From positions 9,635-73,634 of the forward strand of contig CABUHS010000011.1 of the NCBI GenBank assembly GCA_902491535.1: a stretch of 64,000 nt of DNA, read 5' to 3'. Shown here in pieces: positions 18,177-28,084 of the stretch (position 1 is its first letter; each line of letters begins with the position of its first letter). Position numbers and translations under genes: made by a program. The DNA is from an uncultured Eubacteriales bacterium (GTDB lineage Bacteria; Bacillota; Clostridia; Oscillospirales; CAG-272). The notes below the pieces were generated by a model that was given only the letters and a program-made list of their open reading frames with translations, was not told the DNA's origin and ran no database searches.

Positions 18177-18205
18177 TTGACATAATACGGCACGTGGTGT
18201 AAAAT
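18177..18205 (+). promoter_or_regulatory. Promoter of the solute-binding lipoprotein gene
   Basis: TTGACA (18177-18182) and TAAAAT (18200-18205), 17-base spacing, about 110 bases before the gene. Confidence 0.85.
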
Positions 18206-18318
18206 ATAAAATACGAAATTGAGTAGGTATATTGTCACCGCAGATTATTATTTTCTTAATGGCTGTGTTTGTTGATGTGTATTGATACTTTTCTGTTAAA
18301 CATTAGGAGGAAACCCGA

Positions 18319-20193
18319 ATGAAAAAGAAACTGCTTAGCCTTTTTGTCGGCATATGCATGCTTCTTCCTGTCTTTCTTACCGGCTGTTCCGAAGACGGTG
18401 AGACTATAGACGTAACGAATTCACATGCAAGTGCTATGACGCTTACGCTGTATTCTATCGTTGAAGACGGTACTACGGAAGCTGCAATAAAGGCTGTTCA
18501 GGATGCGCTGAATGTTAAAACCGAGAATGAACTGAATACGCATGTCGAGCTTAAATTCTATACCGCCGATGAATATGCTGCCGTTCTTGACGCACAGTTC
18601 AAAGAAATACAGGCGGATATGGATATGCAGGCGAGACTTAAGGCTGCTGCCGATGTAGCGAGAAAAGCGGCAAGAGCTGCCGGATATTCGGTTGCAAATA
18701 AGAATCCGGAGACAGAAGCTAAAAAACCGGACGAAACCGGAGTGGCGGAAACTGTCGAGGCGGATGAGACTGTCATTAACGAGTACGGCATTGCCGACAC
18801 GGTATATCCGGATGTTATTGAAGGTCAGCTTGACATATTCCTTATCAACAGCTATTCAATGTATTCCGATCTTATATCAAAAGGGGTACTCAGTGCGCTT
18901 GAGGGAGAACTATCTCTCGGTGCAAAGTCGATAACCGGATATGTTTATCCCGCACTTCTGAATTCCGCATCTGTCGGCGGTCATACGTATGCTGTGCCCA
19001 ATAACCATATGGTAGGCGAATATACATACATGCTTGTCAACAAGAGCATTGCTCAGAAGTACGGATTTAATGAAAGCACGTTTAAAACTGCGGCTTCGCT
19101 TTATGACAGCGGCTTTCTTGCACGTGTTTCCGCAGGAGAGGCAGGAGCGGTTCTTATGCTGAACGATCCGGAATGCACAATAGACTATGCTACAGGAGAC
19201 GAGGGAATTCTCGGAACATATGTTACCGTTCCTATGTCCACAACTCAAAAGACATATCCTCCGGAAATCATATACGGTATACCCACATATAAGAGTATCC
19301 TTTGCGCAAAGAATCAGTTCGGTGCTTCGATCGAACACGGTAACGTCGAAGATTTCTCAGGAAGAACGATCGCTTCTGCATTCCTTAAGGGATCGTACGT
19401 GGATATGCAGCAGTACAAAGATGATTATTATGTAACTGTTGTAGACGCGCCTACATATACAATGGAAGATGTTTGCAGCGGAATGTATGCTGTCAGCGCT
19501 TATTCAGTAGATCTTTCCAGAAGCATGGAGATCATAGAGCTTCTTGCGTCAGAGCCTGATGTAGTAAATCTTCTTGCATACGGTATTGAAGATGTAAACT
19601 ACAGCAAGGATGACGGCTCAAACATTGTTGAGCTGTTTAATAAAGAGGACAGCGGAGATAACTATTACAGAATGAATCCGTCATATGCAGGAAACCAGTA
19701 TAAGAGATTCATAACTTCCGATGCAAATGCTGAGGAGATCGCAATATCTGCAGATAACTGGGCAGGTGCAAAATCACAGAATCTTGCTTCTGTATCGCTC
19801 CCGTATTCCGGATTTGTTATTAATACGGAGCTTGTTCCTACATATATCGCTCCCGAGAATACTACCGAGCCGGATGATGAGGACGAGACAGGCGCAGTGA
19901 CAGACGCTGTTACAGACAGTGGTTCAGGATCTGCAGAGCCTGAAACGCCGGCAAAGACTTATATGCCTGTTGACGAAATGCTCGCAGGACTTGAGGCTGT
20001 TTACAAAGAATATTCCGAGAAGGTTGCAAACTTTAACGGTACCGATCCCGATACCGGAGCAGCAATGTCGTTTGCAGATTATCTTGACGCTATTACCGAA
20101 AGACTCGCTGAAAATATCTACGTAAATCAGGCTCTCGATGAGTGTAACTCTGCTTCGATACTGAATCAGTATAATACGTTTGCAGGTGCGTAA
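18319..20193 (+). CDS. Secreted lipoprotein, extracellular solute-binding-like
   Basis: A 624-residue protein with a lipoprotein signal (MKKKLLSLFVGICMLLPVFL, lipobox LTGC, Cys23). The body resembles type 1 solute-binding proteins: TLTLYSIVEDGTTEAAIKAV, a QLDIFLINSYSMYSDLI strand-helix segment and HTYAVPNNHMVGEYTYMLVNK. Two additions are unusual: an Ala/Lys/Glu-rich helical insert (about 90-155) and an acidic Thr-rich stretch near residue 520. No permease or ATPase genes adjoin it, so its transporter is elsewhere or it has another role. It has AGGAGGAAA before ATG, a consensus promoter and a strong terminator, so it is a monocistronic unit. Confidence 0.8.
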   Translation: MKKKLLSLFVGICMLLPVFLTGCSEDGETIDVTNSHASAMTLTLYSIVEDGTTEAAIKAVQDALNVKTENELNTHVELKFYTADEYAAVLDAQFKEIQADMDMQARLKAAADVARKAARAAGYSVANKNPETEAKKPDETGVAETVEADETVINEYGIADTVYPDVIEGQLDIFLINSYSMYSDLISKGVLSALEGELSLGAKSITGYVYPALLNSASVGGHTYAVPNNHMVGEYTYMLVNKSIAQKYGFNESTFKTAASLYDSGFLARVSAGEAGAVLMLNDPECTIDYATGDEGILGTYVTVPMSTTQKTYPPEIIYGIPTYKSILCAKNQFGASIEHGNVEDFSGRTIASAFLKGSYVDMQQYKDDYYVTVVDAPTYTMEDVCSGMYAVSAYSVDLSRSMEIIELLASEPDVVNLLAYGIEDVNYSKDDGSNIVELFNKEDSGDNYYRMNPSYAGNQYKRFITSDANAEEIAISADNWAGAKSQNLASVSLPYSGFVINTELVPTYIAPENTTEPDDEDETGAVTDAVTDSGSGSAEPETPAKTYMPVDEMLAGLEAVYKEYSEKVANFNGTDPDTGAAMSFADYLDAITERLAENIYVNQALDECNSASILNQYNTFAGA

Positions 20194-20227
20194 GTTTTAG
20201 AATTTAATTTAATAGCAAGAATGCTAA

Positions 20228-20261
20228 GGGCAGACCGGAGAATCCGGTCTGCCCGTTTTAT
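20228..20261 (+). terminator. Intrinsic terminator of the lipoprotein gene
   Basis: Perfect 12-base stem (GGGCAGACCGGA / TCCGGTCTGCCC, 3-base loop) followed by GTTTTATT. Confidence 0.95.
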
Positions 20262-20280
20262 TGTGAAACGATAAAGTTTC

Positions 20281-20372
20281 GAGGAACCCGACCACAATAT
20301 AGATTGCTCTCGGCGGTCGGTTTTTTACCCTCAAGCAACAAGATTCCGCGGTACCCGTTGGTCAGGTTCTTA
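20281..20372. repeat. Dispersed intergenic repeat, composite copy A
   Basis: It starts with a plus-oriented GAACCCGACC..GATTGC half and continues into a minus-oriented half (TTTTACCCTCAAGCAACAAG.. to GGTTCTTA). Both halves match the family at 33357, 37100, 42101 and 61604. Confidence 0.6.
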
Positions 20373-20429
20373 CACTGAAAATGCACCGGTTATGACTGCC
20401 GTATTTTGCCGTCGATAGCCACATTGTCG

Positions 20430-20478
20430 GCAGAAATAAATGATCCGTCTGTTTAAGCTTATAAATCAGACGGATCAT
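20430..20478 (-). terminator. Probable terminator of the PAS-like gene
   Basis: ATGATCCGTCTG (20440-20451) pairs with CAGACGGATCAT (20467-20478). The minus-strand tail is ATTTATTTCT, a modest T-rich run. Confidence 0.65.
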
Positions 20479-20545
20479 GCCCGCATATTTTATACTTATA
20501 ATAAATTCATTTTTACGGGAAAAACAGTACAGTATCGAATCAGGT

Positions 20546-21595
20546 TCAAAGTCCGTCGCACATACTGTGAAGCATTTCTGTAAACGCTTCGATAAAATCT
20601 GACAGAAGTTTTGCTTCTGCGGCAGGTGAGTGAAGTACCATTTCGTATGCCTTTGCAACAGGGATATTCATTCTTATGTTAAGCTCGCCGGATTCCTTTT
20701 TGGATCTTCCGCCCGGTTTGCAGTAGAGAGTAATCCCGAATTCCTGCAAAATAGTATCTGCAAGTATCATTCCCGGAATATCATCATAATCAAGAGACAT
20801 GGCAAGCATAGTGAAGGTATTTGTGCTGCTTTTTACCCGGCCGATGCTCTTTGCTTCAAATTGCGTGTTTACATTTATTCTTCCGTCGGTACATTCAACT
20901 TTAATGCTGCATCCGCCGACCGAAGATTTCAGTGCGAGTATAGCGATATGCATAAGCGCCAATAGCGCGGACGCGATATCGCGTAACGGAATTATATATC
21001 CGTTTCTGCATACAACGTCTATAGAAATGTGGAAGCCGAACTTCGAAAAATACTCTGTGAAAAGAGCGCGTATTTTACCGAGTATAACCGCCGCATCGGC
21101 AGGAGCGTTTGGGGCGATATTGCCGATCTCGTCGGCAAGTCCGTATACAGTCGTATTTCTGCGTGTAAAATTCCATGCACCTGCAGGAATATGTATATCT
21201 TTAAGTTCGCCCTGCTCAGCAACGAATCCGATCAGTTTGTCTGCACACAAGAGCGAAGCCGCCTCGGCGTTTTCGAGAAATATATCTTTTGTTTTTCTTT
21301 GAAGCAGAGACAGAAATACGAAGGCGAAAAAACGTTTGCCGCCGCTTTCAAAACTTCCGGCTACTGCGGTGCGGCATTGAAAATCCGGATTGCGGAATCG
21401 GACAATTTTGTAGTTTGTGCGCAGGGCTTCTATATTGTATAACGCTTCATAATTTTCGCTGACGTCAAAATGCCGTATTATCAGAGTTCCCTTGCGTAAT
21501 TCCGGCATCAGCTTTTTCGCGGATGCGTTTCTGTAGATTATACGTCCTTCATCGGATGTTACTGTAATCGGAGTTACAGTCATATCAAGTTTCAT
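20546..21595 (-). CDS. Unrecognised protein with a PAS-like N terminus
   Basis: A 349-residue soluble protein, not recognised. The N-terminal 60 residues (VTSDEGRIIYRNASAKKLMP) read like a PAS sensor opening. The C-terminal half (RDIASALLALMHIAILAL, then GGCSIKVECTDGRINVNTQF) could be a degenerate histidine-kinase-like ATPase domain, but no His box or N/G boxes can be seen. No membrane segment or signal peptide. AAGGAA precedes the ATG. A small HTH gene lies 140 bases upstream on the same strand, so the two may be cotranscribed. Function unknown. Confidence 0.7.
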   Translation of the reverse strand: MKLDMTVTPITVTSDEGRIIYRNASAKKLMPELRKGTLIIRHFDVSENYEALYNIEALRTNYKIVRFRNPDFQCRTAVAGSFESGGKRFFAFVFLSLLQRKTKDIFLENAEAASLLCADKLIGFVAEQGELKDIHIPAGAWNFTRRNTTVYGLADEIGNIAPNAPADAAVILGKIRALFTEYFSKFGFHISIDVVCRNGYIIPLRDIASALLALMHIAILALKSSVGGCSIKVECTDGRINVNTQFEAKSIGRVKSSTNTFTMLAMSLDYDDIPGMILADTILQEFGITLYCKPGGRSKKESGELNIRMNIPVAKAYEMVLHSPAAEAKLLSDFIEAFTEMLHSMCDGL

Positions 21596-21735
21596 TTTTG
21601 ATTATTCCTTTCACAAAATTTAATATTTTGCGATTACGGGTCGACAGTATGGTATAGATAAGCATATGGCATTTGATGTTCTGACCGCAGAAGTTTTGTC
21701 TGCGGCTGTCGGTTTCTTCGTAAGACCGCTTTATA

Positions 21736-21978
21736 TCATTCGATCTCCTGATCGAGGTTTTCAAATTCCTTTGAAGAGAAAAAGTCTGCGAGATTTATGT
21801 TCAGCCCGTCACAGAACTTTTTTACTGTTGATAAGGACACATTTTTGCGTCGGTCGTCGAGCATGCTGTATGCTGTCGAAGGTGTTACTCCTGACATCAT
21901 TGCAAGCTCGTTGACAGCTATTTTTCTTTCATTGCATATACGTGCAAACGCGGCGGCAGCTGCCTGTTTTACGTTCAA
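21736..21978 (-). CDS. Small XRE/Cro-type DNA-binding protein
   Basis: An 80-residue single-domain regulator: helix-turn-helix ELAMMSGVTPSTAYSMLDD with the typical following LSTVKKFCDGLNINLADFF. No ligand domain. AAGGAG lies in front of ATG. It probably represses its own promoter or that of a neighbour (the PAS-like gene downstream or gap upstream in the opposite direction). Confidence 0.85.
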   Translation of the reverse strand: MNVKQAAAAAFARICNERKIAVNELAMMSGVTPSTAYSMLDDRRKNVSLSTVKKFCDGLNINLADFFSSKEFENLDQEIE

Positions 21979-22280
21979 TATATATCACTCCTTTCGAATA
22001 TTATAGAATAACAAACCGAAGTCCTGCCGTGCAAGTTTCCGGATAACTAAGGGAACATTGAATGACTGAAAGTCAGTATTCTATATCAGGCGCATCAGTG
22101 TTGGAAAGCACCTTTGTTTTTATTATATAGAATATTCGCTTCTGCGTATACGCATATGCGTAAATAAACAGGAAAAAATTTTTGAAAAGATAATTTTTCA
22201 GCAGGGAAAGTAAAAAAAAGTTGATTTTAACCTGTCATTAGGTAAATTGTAACAAAAATAAAAAATGTTGCAAATAATGC
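21979..22280. other. Divergent intergenic region between the HTH gene and gap
   Basis: Contains a short palindrome around 22067-22082 (GACTGAAAGTC core) and A+T-rich sequence. AACATTGAATGACTGAA here has a one-mismatch relative near 38100. No gene is seen. Confidence 0.35.
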
Positions 22281-22309
22281 TTGTAAAACGGACGAAAAAG
22301 AGGTAAAAT
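22281..22309 (+). promoter_or_regulatory. Promoter of gap
   Basis: TTGTAA (22281-22286) and TAAAAT (22304-22309), 17-base spacing. Confidence 0.75.
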
Positions 22310-22358
22310 AAATTATATATAAAAGATATATATATATTAAATTTTGGAGGAATATAAA

Positions 22359-23429
22359 ATGTCAGTTAAAGTTGCCATTAACGGTTTCGGCCGTATCGGT
22401 CGTCTTGCTTTCCGTCAGATGTTTGACGCAGACGGATATGAGGTAGTTGCTATCAACGATCTTACCAGCCCTAAGATGCTTGCTCATCTTCTTAAGTATG
22501 ACACAGCACAGGGACCTTACTGCGGCAAAGCAGGAGAAAACAAGCACACCGTAACATACAAGGATTCGGTTCTCGGCGAGGACGGTAAGACAGTCGTAGT
22601 TCCCGGTTCCATTACTGTTGACGGAAAAGAGATCACTATTTATGCATGCCCGAAGGCTGCTGATCTTCCCTGGGGCGAACTCGGTGTTGACGTTGTTCTT
22701 GAATGCACCGGTTTCTACACCTCTAAGGAAAAGTCTATGGCTCACATTCAGGCAGGCGCTAAGAAGGTTGTTATTTCTGCTCCCGCAGGAAACGATCTTA
22801 AGACTATCGTATATAATGTAAACCACAAGGATCTTACAAAGGACGACCAGGTTATCTCCGCAGCATCCTGCACAACTAACTGCCTCGCTCCTATGGCTAA
22901 GGCTCTTAACGATACCTATCCGATCCAGAGCGGTATCATGACAACTGTTCACGCTTACACAGGCGACCAGATGATCCTCGACGGTCCTCAGAGAAAGGGT
23001 GACCTCCGCCGTGCGCGCGCAGGCGCTCAGAACATCGTTCCGAACTCTACCGGCGCTGCAAAGGCTATCGGCCTTGTTATCCCTGAGCTGAACGGTAAGC
23101 TTATCGGTTCTGCTCAGCGCGTTCCTACTCCTACAGGTTCTACAACAATTCTCGTTGCAGTTGTTAAGGGTAAGGATGTAACAAAGGATTCCATCAATGC
23201 TGCTATGGAAGCTGCTGCTACAGAGTCTTTCGGCTACAACACAGACGAGATCGTATCTTCCGATGTTATCGGTATGCGTTTCGGCTCTCTGTTTGATGCA
23301 ACACAGACAATGGTTTCCAAGATCGACGACGACACATATCAGGTACAGGTAGTTTCTTGGTACGATAACGAGAACTCCTACACAAGCCAGATGGTTCGTA
23401 CAATCAAGTATTTCGCAGAACTTGGTTGA
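22359..23429 (+). CDS. gap: Glyceraldehyde-3-phosphate dehydrogenase
   Basis: A 356-residue NAD-type GAPDH: Rossmann start [18 protein letters not shown], catalytic Cys in [12 protein letters not shown], catalytic His in TVHAYTGDQ, and the substrate-binding [10 protein letters not shown] to [13 protein letters not shown] end. It has a modest insertion near residues 70-90. It converts glyceraldehyde-3-phosphate to 1,3-bisphosphoglycerate in glycolysis. Codon use is strongly biased (abundant GTT, CTT, AAG, GCT), as expected for a very highly expressed gene. ATG at 22359 has a perfect GGAGG; a strong terminator follows, so it is monocistronic. Confidence 0.98.
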   Translation: MSVKVAINGFGRIGRLAFRQMFDADGYEVVAINDLTSPKMLAHLLKYDTAQGPYCGKAGENKHTVTYKDSVLGEDGKTVVVPGSITVDGKEITIYACPKAADLPWGELGVDVVLECTGFYTSKEKSMAHIQAGAKKVVISAPAGNDLKTIVYNVNHKDLTKDDQVISAASCTTNCLAPMAKALNDTYPIQSGIMTTVHAYTGDQMILDGPQRKGDLRRARAGAQNIVPNSTGAAKAIGLVIPELNGKLIGSAQRVPTPTGSTTILVAVVKGKDVTKDSINAAMEAAATESFGYNTDEIVSSDVIGMRFGSLFDATQTMVSKIDDDTYQVQVVSWYDNENSYTSQMVRTIKYFAELG

Positions 23430-23449
23430 TTTGAGTCTATAACTTTATA

Positions 23450-23484
23450 AAAAAGGTTCGCAGGTAAAACTGCGGACCTTTTTA
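23450..23484 (+). terminator. Intrinsic terminator of gap
   Basis: AAAAAGGTTCGCAG pairs with CTGCGGACCTTTTT across a short loop. Confidence 0.93.
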
Positions 23485-23698
23485 TGTTTTTGTGCATTAG
23501 AATATGCTAAGTGCGAAACAGGGCAGCCGATGCCATATCCTTAAACCTCCTGATGCGGCGCCGCTTATCACCCTGGACATTGCAGTGAAAGCAGCTATAG
23601 AGCCGCCGCAGGTTATTTATTGTACTTTATCTATGGAAACAATTTGATATTTATTCATATTCAGTTTTAAAAGCTGTGTTAAAATAAAAAAATAAAAT

Positions 23699-23746
23699 GC
23701 CGTAGTATAAAATCGTTTTTACAAAGCGATTTTGGTGCCGTACGGC
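23699..23746 (+). promoter_or_regulatory. Hairpin in the proC leader
   Basis: Outer arms GCCGTA / TACGGC and inner arms AAAATCG / CGATTTT form a two-part hairpin ending 32 bases before proC. No T run follows, so it is not a terminator. The rest of 23485-23698 holds no recognisable gene. Confidence 0.4.
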
Positions 23747-23778
23747 GATGCTTCGGACGGAAAGGACCTTTTTGTATT

Positions 23779-24591
23779 ATGAGAAATAAATATGCTTTTC
23801 TCGGTGTTGGAAATATGGCTTCTGCGATCATACGCGGAATTTCTGCTGACGGAGTTTCGCCGTCGGATTCGATATTGTATGATATAAGCAGCGAAAAGTG
23901 CGAGGCTTTTGCAAAAGAAGGATTTGCGGTTGCAAAGTCAGCTGCTGAAGCTGTCAGATTTGCTGACTTCATAGTGCTTGCCGTACAGCCGCAGGCATTT
24001 TCCGAGCTTATCGGCGAGCTTCGCGAAAGCGGCGTATGCACAGACGGAAAATGCTTTGTTTCGATCGCCGCAGGTGTGTCGATCGGTAAGATATGCGAGC
24101 TTTTCGGAAAAGAAGTTGCGGTCATACGCACAATGCCGAATGCACCTCTCATGATCGGAAAGGGCGTTACTGCGCTGACGAGAAATACTCTTGTAAGCGA
24201 CAAGAGCTTCGGTACTGTATGCCGCATGTTCTCCAGAGTAGGCGAGATACTTACTCTTCCCGAAGATAAGATGAACGAGGTTATAAGCGCTACGTCGAGC
24301 GCACCTGCGTATGTTTATCTTTTCATAAAATCCATTACGGATGCTGCGATAGCGCAGGGAATATCCGACGATGAGAAATTTATGAAAGATATAATCTGCC
24401 GTATGGTGATAGGCGCGGCAGAGCTTATGCTCGGTTCGAGCGAATCGCCTGACGCACTTGTTCGACGCGTTTGCACTCCCGGCGGAACAACAGAGCCGGC
24501 TGTTCAGACTCTTATCGACCGCGGAATGCCGGAAATTATAGCAGACGCCATGGACGCATGTGTTAAACGTGCCGAACAGCTCGGTAAATAA
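23779..24591 (+). CDS. proC: Pyrroline-5-carboxylate reductase
   Basis: A 270-residue enzyme: Rossmann motif FLGVGNMASAI, FIVLAVQPQAF, RTMPNAPLMIGKG and the C-terminal CTPGGTTEPAVQTL substrate-binding loop are diagnostic. It performs the last step of proline synthesis (NADPH-dependent). GGAAAGGA lies about 13 bases before ATG, a long spacing. It stands alone between the gap terminator and an unrelated membrane protein gene. Confidence 0.96.
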   Translation: MRNKYAFLGVGNMASAIIRGISADGVSPSDSILYDISSEKCEAFAKEGFAVAKSAAEAVRFADFIVLAVQPQAFSELIGELRESGVCTDGKCFVSIAAGVSIGKICELFGKEVAVIRTMPNAPLMIGKGVTALTRNTLVSDKSFGTVCRMFSRVGEILTLPEDKMNEVISATSSAPAYVYLFIKSITDAAIAQGISDDEKFMKDIICRMVIGAAELMLGSSESPDALVRRVCTPGGTTEPAVQTLIDRGMPEIIADAMDACVKRAEQLGK

Positions 24592-24709
24592 AATGCTCTG
24601 CCCGTGTTTGTCTGTACGGGTAATATAGACGGCTGCAAACGAATATAAATGATATATCAGGAAAATTCCTCCGCAATGCGGAAAGACAGGAAAAGAGGAA
24701 GGATATATC

Positions 24710-25309
24710 ATGTGGATCGGACCTTTACGGTACAGAAGGATAAAAATATGCATTATGCTGATCGTCGCGGTCTTTTTCGCGGCCGGTGTTTTTGCGGAAT
24801 ATGAACTTATGAAATCGGACAGGCATCTCTCAGATAGCCTAGGCAATTTTATATGGACATTCAGCGGCGGAAACGGGTTTTCGGATTGCAGTACCAGGGG
24901 TGAATATGCCCTTACGGCGCTCAGAGGACTTAAATATCCTGCACTTCTGTGTATATTGCTGTTTTTATGCGGTTTTACGGTCTATGCTCCTGCTGTTTCT
25001 GCGGTTGCCGCGGCGTATTCTGCTGCAACTTTCGGTGCTATGTGCATGCAAACTGCGGAGCTTACGCTCGGATATCTTTTTCTTGCTGTTGTCTGCTCTG
25101 CATCTCTTGTGGCTGTCTGCGAGCTTTGTGTTTATTCTGCATATCTCGGCAGGGAGCTTTCGCACAAGGCTCCTCCGAATATAAAACTTTTGTCGGGCAT
25201 GCCTGAGGTCAGAGAGATGTTTTTTCTCCTCTGCTCATGCGCGTGCAGGCTTATCATATACATAACGCTTTGGATGCTGATTTCGCCTCATCTCAGCGGC
25301 ATTGGTTAA
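24710..25309 (+). CDS. Polytopic membrane protein, unrecognised (possibly SpoIIM-like)
   Basis: A 199-residue protein with about four to five membrane segments: residues 11-30, 70-105 (two), 117-145 and 168-190. A charged stretch containing an aspartate-rich loop (about 35-60) separates the first two. The general layout recalls stage II sporulation protein M, but I see no motif that proves it. GAGGAAGGATAT precedes ATG. The next gene is also a membrane protein on the same strand. Confidence 0.65.
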   Translation: MWIGPLRYRRIKICIMLIVAVFFAAGVFAEYELMKSDRHLSDSLGNFIWTFSGGNGFSDCSTRGEYALTALRGLKYPALLCILLFLCGFTVYAPAVSAVAAAYSAATFGAMCMQTAELTLGYLFLAVVCSASLVAVCELCVYSAYLGRELSHKAPPNIKLLSGMPEVREMFFLLCSCACRLIIYITLWMLISPHLSGIG

Positions 25310-25426
25310 TTCTGTCCGGGTTCGGACTTATATAAAGGGTACCCGTTATCAGATGCATTGCGTCTTACGTTGTACAAAGCACTGTGCGGAGAAGCTCCGC
25401 GCTTTACTGAAAGGAAAGATCACAGG

Positions 25427-26401
25427 ATGTCAAAATACAGTGATTTAATGAAAAAGGTCTTCGACTCTCAGCGAGTCGGGAAAGGTGTTGACAAGGAACC
25501 GGAGAGTCCTAAAAATTTTATCGGGTTCTTTAAGTATTTCAAACGCAATTTCAATGATATATTCAAGGTGAACATTCTGCTTGTTATAGGAAGTTTCCCG
25601 GTTTTTTTCGCACTTTATGCGATGACGGGAAACCTGAATAATATATCTACTGCCCCGACTTCACCGATATTTGCGCAGCTTCACGGCGCTATGCTTCACG
25701 GTACGCAGTTGTCGCCTGTGACTATGGCGATGTTCGGTGTTCACGGTGTTCAGGGAGAGCTTTCGGTTATGACGACAGCGACTGCGGTAATGTTCTCGCT
25801 TGCCGGACTTTTGATCTTTACGCTCGGACCGGTTACAACGGGCGCAACATATCTGCTCAGGAATCTTATTAAAGGAGAACCGCTGTTTTTCTGGCAGGAT
25901 TTTAAGTATTCGGTAAAACGCAACTTAAAGCAGGGGCTGCTTCTCGGAATAATTGACAGTCTTATAATTGTACTGCTTGCTTATAATATTACGCTTTCGT
26001 ATTTTAATCTCGGAACGTATGTTACGAACTTTGTATTTTATGCCAATATAGCGCTGATATTTTTGTTTTTACTGATGCGTCCGTATTTGTATCTCATGCT
26101 TGTGACGTTCGATTTATCGATATTTAAGCTGTTTAAAAATGCACTTATCTTTGCTATAATCGGAGCAAAGCGCAATATCCCTGCTTTTGTCGGTGCGGCG
26201 CTTGTGATTGCGGTCAACTGGTTTCTTCTCGGTGTATTTGCACCGCTCGGGGTGTGTATGCCTCTGTTTATAACGCTCGGAGCGGTGTGGTATATATTCA
26301 TATATGCCGCGTTTCCGAAGATCAAGGAGATAATGATAGATCCGTATTACGATGATGACGGCAATGTAAAAAAATCTGCCGGAGAATCGGCGGAAGCATA
26401 A
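25427..26401 (+). CDS. DUF624 (YesL-like) membrane protein
   Basis: A 324-residue protein. After a soluble N terminus comes NFIGFFKYFKRNFNDIFKVN and then six or so membrane segments, with the family-typical GPVTTGATYLLRNLIKGEP and FWQDFKYSVKRNLKQG. DUF624 proteins often sit beside carbohydrate ABC transporters; their function is unknown, and here no such transporter is adjacent. ATG at 25427 has AAAGGAAAG upstream; a longer in-frame reading lacks a site. A terminator follows directly. Confidence 0.85.
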   Translation: MSKYSDLMKKVFDSQRVGKGVDKEPESPKNFIGFFKYFKRNFNDIFKVNILLVIGSFPVFFALYAMTGNLNNISTAPTSPIFAQLHGAMLHGTQLSPVTMAMFGVHGVQGELSVMTTATAVMFSLAGLLIFTLGPVTTGATYLLRNLIKGEPLFFWQDFKYSVKRNLKQGLLLGIIDSLIIVLLAYNITLSYFNLGTYVTNFVFYANIALIFLFLLMRPYLYLMLVTFDLSIFKLFKNALIFAIIGAKRNIPAFVGAALVIAVNWFLLGVFAPLGVCMPLFITLGAVWYIFIYAAFPKIKEIMIDPYYDDDGNVKKSAGESAEA

Positions 26402-26429
26402 CAAAGCTTTTACAGAGATAATTTTACTG

Positions 26430-26466
26430 AAAGATCTGCTTTTTTACAGGGCAGGTCTTTTTTGTT
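26430..26466 (+). terminator. Intrinsic terminator of the DUF624 gene
   Basis: AAAGATCTGC (26430-26439) and GCAGGTCTTT (26451-26460) followed by TTTG. Confidence 0.87.
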
Positions 26467-26548
26467 AATATTAACGTTATACGTGCCCTATACGGTGTTA
26501 TCTTTTTGCAGATTCACTGCAACTGCTTTACAAAAATGATTTATATAC

Positions 26549-26577
26549 TTGAATTTTCGTCTGTTATATGCTATACT
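26549..26577 (+). promoter_or_regulatory. Promoter of the phosphodiester glycosidase gene
   Basis: TTGAAT (26549-26554) and TATACT (26572-26577), 17-base spacing, 37 bases before the start codon. Confidence 0.75.
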
Positions 26578-26614
26578 GTTTAAGTATAGTCAAATACCCG
26601 AAGGGGGGACAAAA

Positions 26615-27982
26615 ATGACAGAAACAAATGAAAATAAATCTACGGAAGCTTCTGAAGTGCGCGGAGGAATCGCTTTTGCGGAACGTAATATACCAGAAGA
26701 AAAAAATGTGAAAAGTCTTGAACAGCTTAACGAAAGCGCACTTCGCACGGCTGACGGACAAAATAAGCGCGCTTTAAGTGGCAGACCGAACGGTAAAGAT
26801 GAGAAAAACGATGTGTCCGAAAAAAACGGCGCAGATTCTGATGCTTTCGATATTACAGATAAACCGGAAGTTATAAAAACAAAGCTCGGAGCCGGAAGTA
26901 TTATCGGGCGGGCATTTGCGGTATTATTTGCGGCTATAGCTCTTACAGTGTTTGCGTTGCTCAGCGTGATATTTGTTCTGGAACGCGGACCGTCTCCGAC
27001 TGCGAAGCGTCTGTTCGTTCTGTCCGTAAAAGAGACGAGCGCCGGAGGCTTTCTCGCGGATATTTTTCTTTCTGACAGTGAAGTCGAAGCTATAATGAAC
27101 GAGCAGAGTCAGTCCGTTATTGCTCCGGATGATATAACAGATTCAAGTCTGATAAAGATTCCGGGACGCGACGAAACAAAACCTGCCGATACGGAAGTAC
27201 AGGATCCCGATTCGACCGGAGAAGGCGGAGTACAAACGGGCGAGCCTGATGAGACCGATGTATCGCCGGATGATCATGATGCGGTTTCTCCTGACGACGG
27301 AATTGTGATCGAGAAAATAAAGAAAAGTACATATAACGGCGTTGTTATGAAGATATCTGATCCGACACGTGTATTTCTCGGAACTCCGGAAAGCTACGGA
27401 CAGAATTCTGTCGGTCTTACGCTTCGTCAGATGATAGACAGATACGGCGCGGTCGGAGGCATAAACGGCGGAGGATTTTACGATCCGAACGGAAGCGGAA
27501 CGGGAGGAATTCCCGACGGCCTTGTCATAGACAAGGGCGAGCTTGTGTGGGGAAATCCCGGCGGCAGCTACAATGTTATCGGATTTGACGGGGACGGAAT
27601 TCTTCATGTCGGAAATATGACAGCAGGACGTGCCCTTGAACTCGGAATAAAATATGCATGCAGCTTCGGACCGACACTTATTATAAACGGTGTTCCGTGC
27701 AACAGCCGCGGAAATCTCGGCGGAGGAATGAATCCGCGTACAGCTATCGGTCAGTGTGCCGACGGTACCGTGCTTATGGTCGTTATTAACGGCAGAAGCC
27801 TCGGAAGCCTCGGTGCGACATATGACGATCTTACCGAACTGTTTATTGAACTCGGTGCGGTAAACGCCGCAAATCTTGACGGAGGATCTTCCTCGCTTCT
27901 TATGTATAACGGAGAATTTCTCAATACCTCGGCTTCAATGATCGGAGAGCGTGAGCTTCCGACTACATTTCTTGTAAAATAA
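26615..27982 (+). CDS. Membrane-anchored phosphodiester glycosidase (NAGPA/DUF2233 domain)
   Basis: A 455-residue protein: a charged cytoplasmic region (1-105), one membrane helix (about 108-130), an acidic Pro/Asp linker, then the NAGPA domain from residue 235 (GAVGGINGGGFYDPNG, SFGPTLIINGVP, NPRTAIGQC, NAANLDGGSSSLLM). The family uncovers or hydrolyses sugar phosphodiesters and often acts on wall-linked glycans. ATG at 26615 has GGGGGG 5 bases upstream. An NTF2-like anchored protein and an LtaS-like enzyme follow on the same strand, suggesting a shared envelope function. Confidence 0.9.
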   Translation: MTETNENKSTEASEVRGGIAFAERNIPEEKNVKSLEQLNESALRTADGQNKRALSGRPNGKDEKNDVSEKNGADSDAFDITDKPEVIKTKLGAGSIIGRAFAVLFAAIALTVFALLSVIFVLERGPSPTAKRLFVLSVKETSAGGFLADIFLSDSEVEAIMNEQSQSVIAPDDITDSSLIKIPGRDETKPADTEVQDPDSTGEGGVQTGEPDETDVSPDDHDAVSPDDGIVIEKIKKSTYNGVVMKISDPTRVFLGTPESYGQNSVGLTLRQMIDRYGAVGGINGGGFYDPNGSGTGGIPDGLVIDKGELVWGNPGGSYNVIGFDGDGILHVGNMTAGRALELGIKYACSFGPTLIINGVPCNSRGNLGGGMNPRTAIGQCADGTVLMVVINGRSLGSLGATYDDLTELFIELGAVNAANLDGGSSSLLMYNGEFLNTSASMIGERELPTTFLVK

Positions 27983-28084
27983 TTCTGTGCATATGAGGTT
28001 TTTCTGACAGACCGGAACTTAATGATTCAGGATCGGAGTCCGTATATTTGATTGCGGTACTTCGGGAAAGGTACAGTTGTTAAA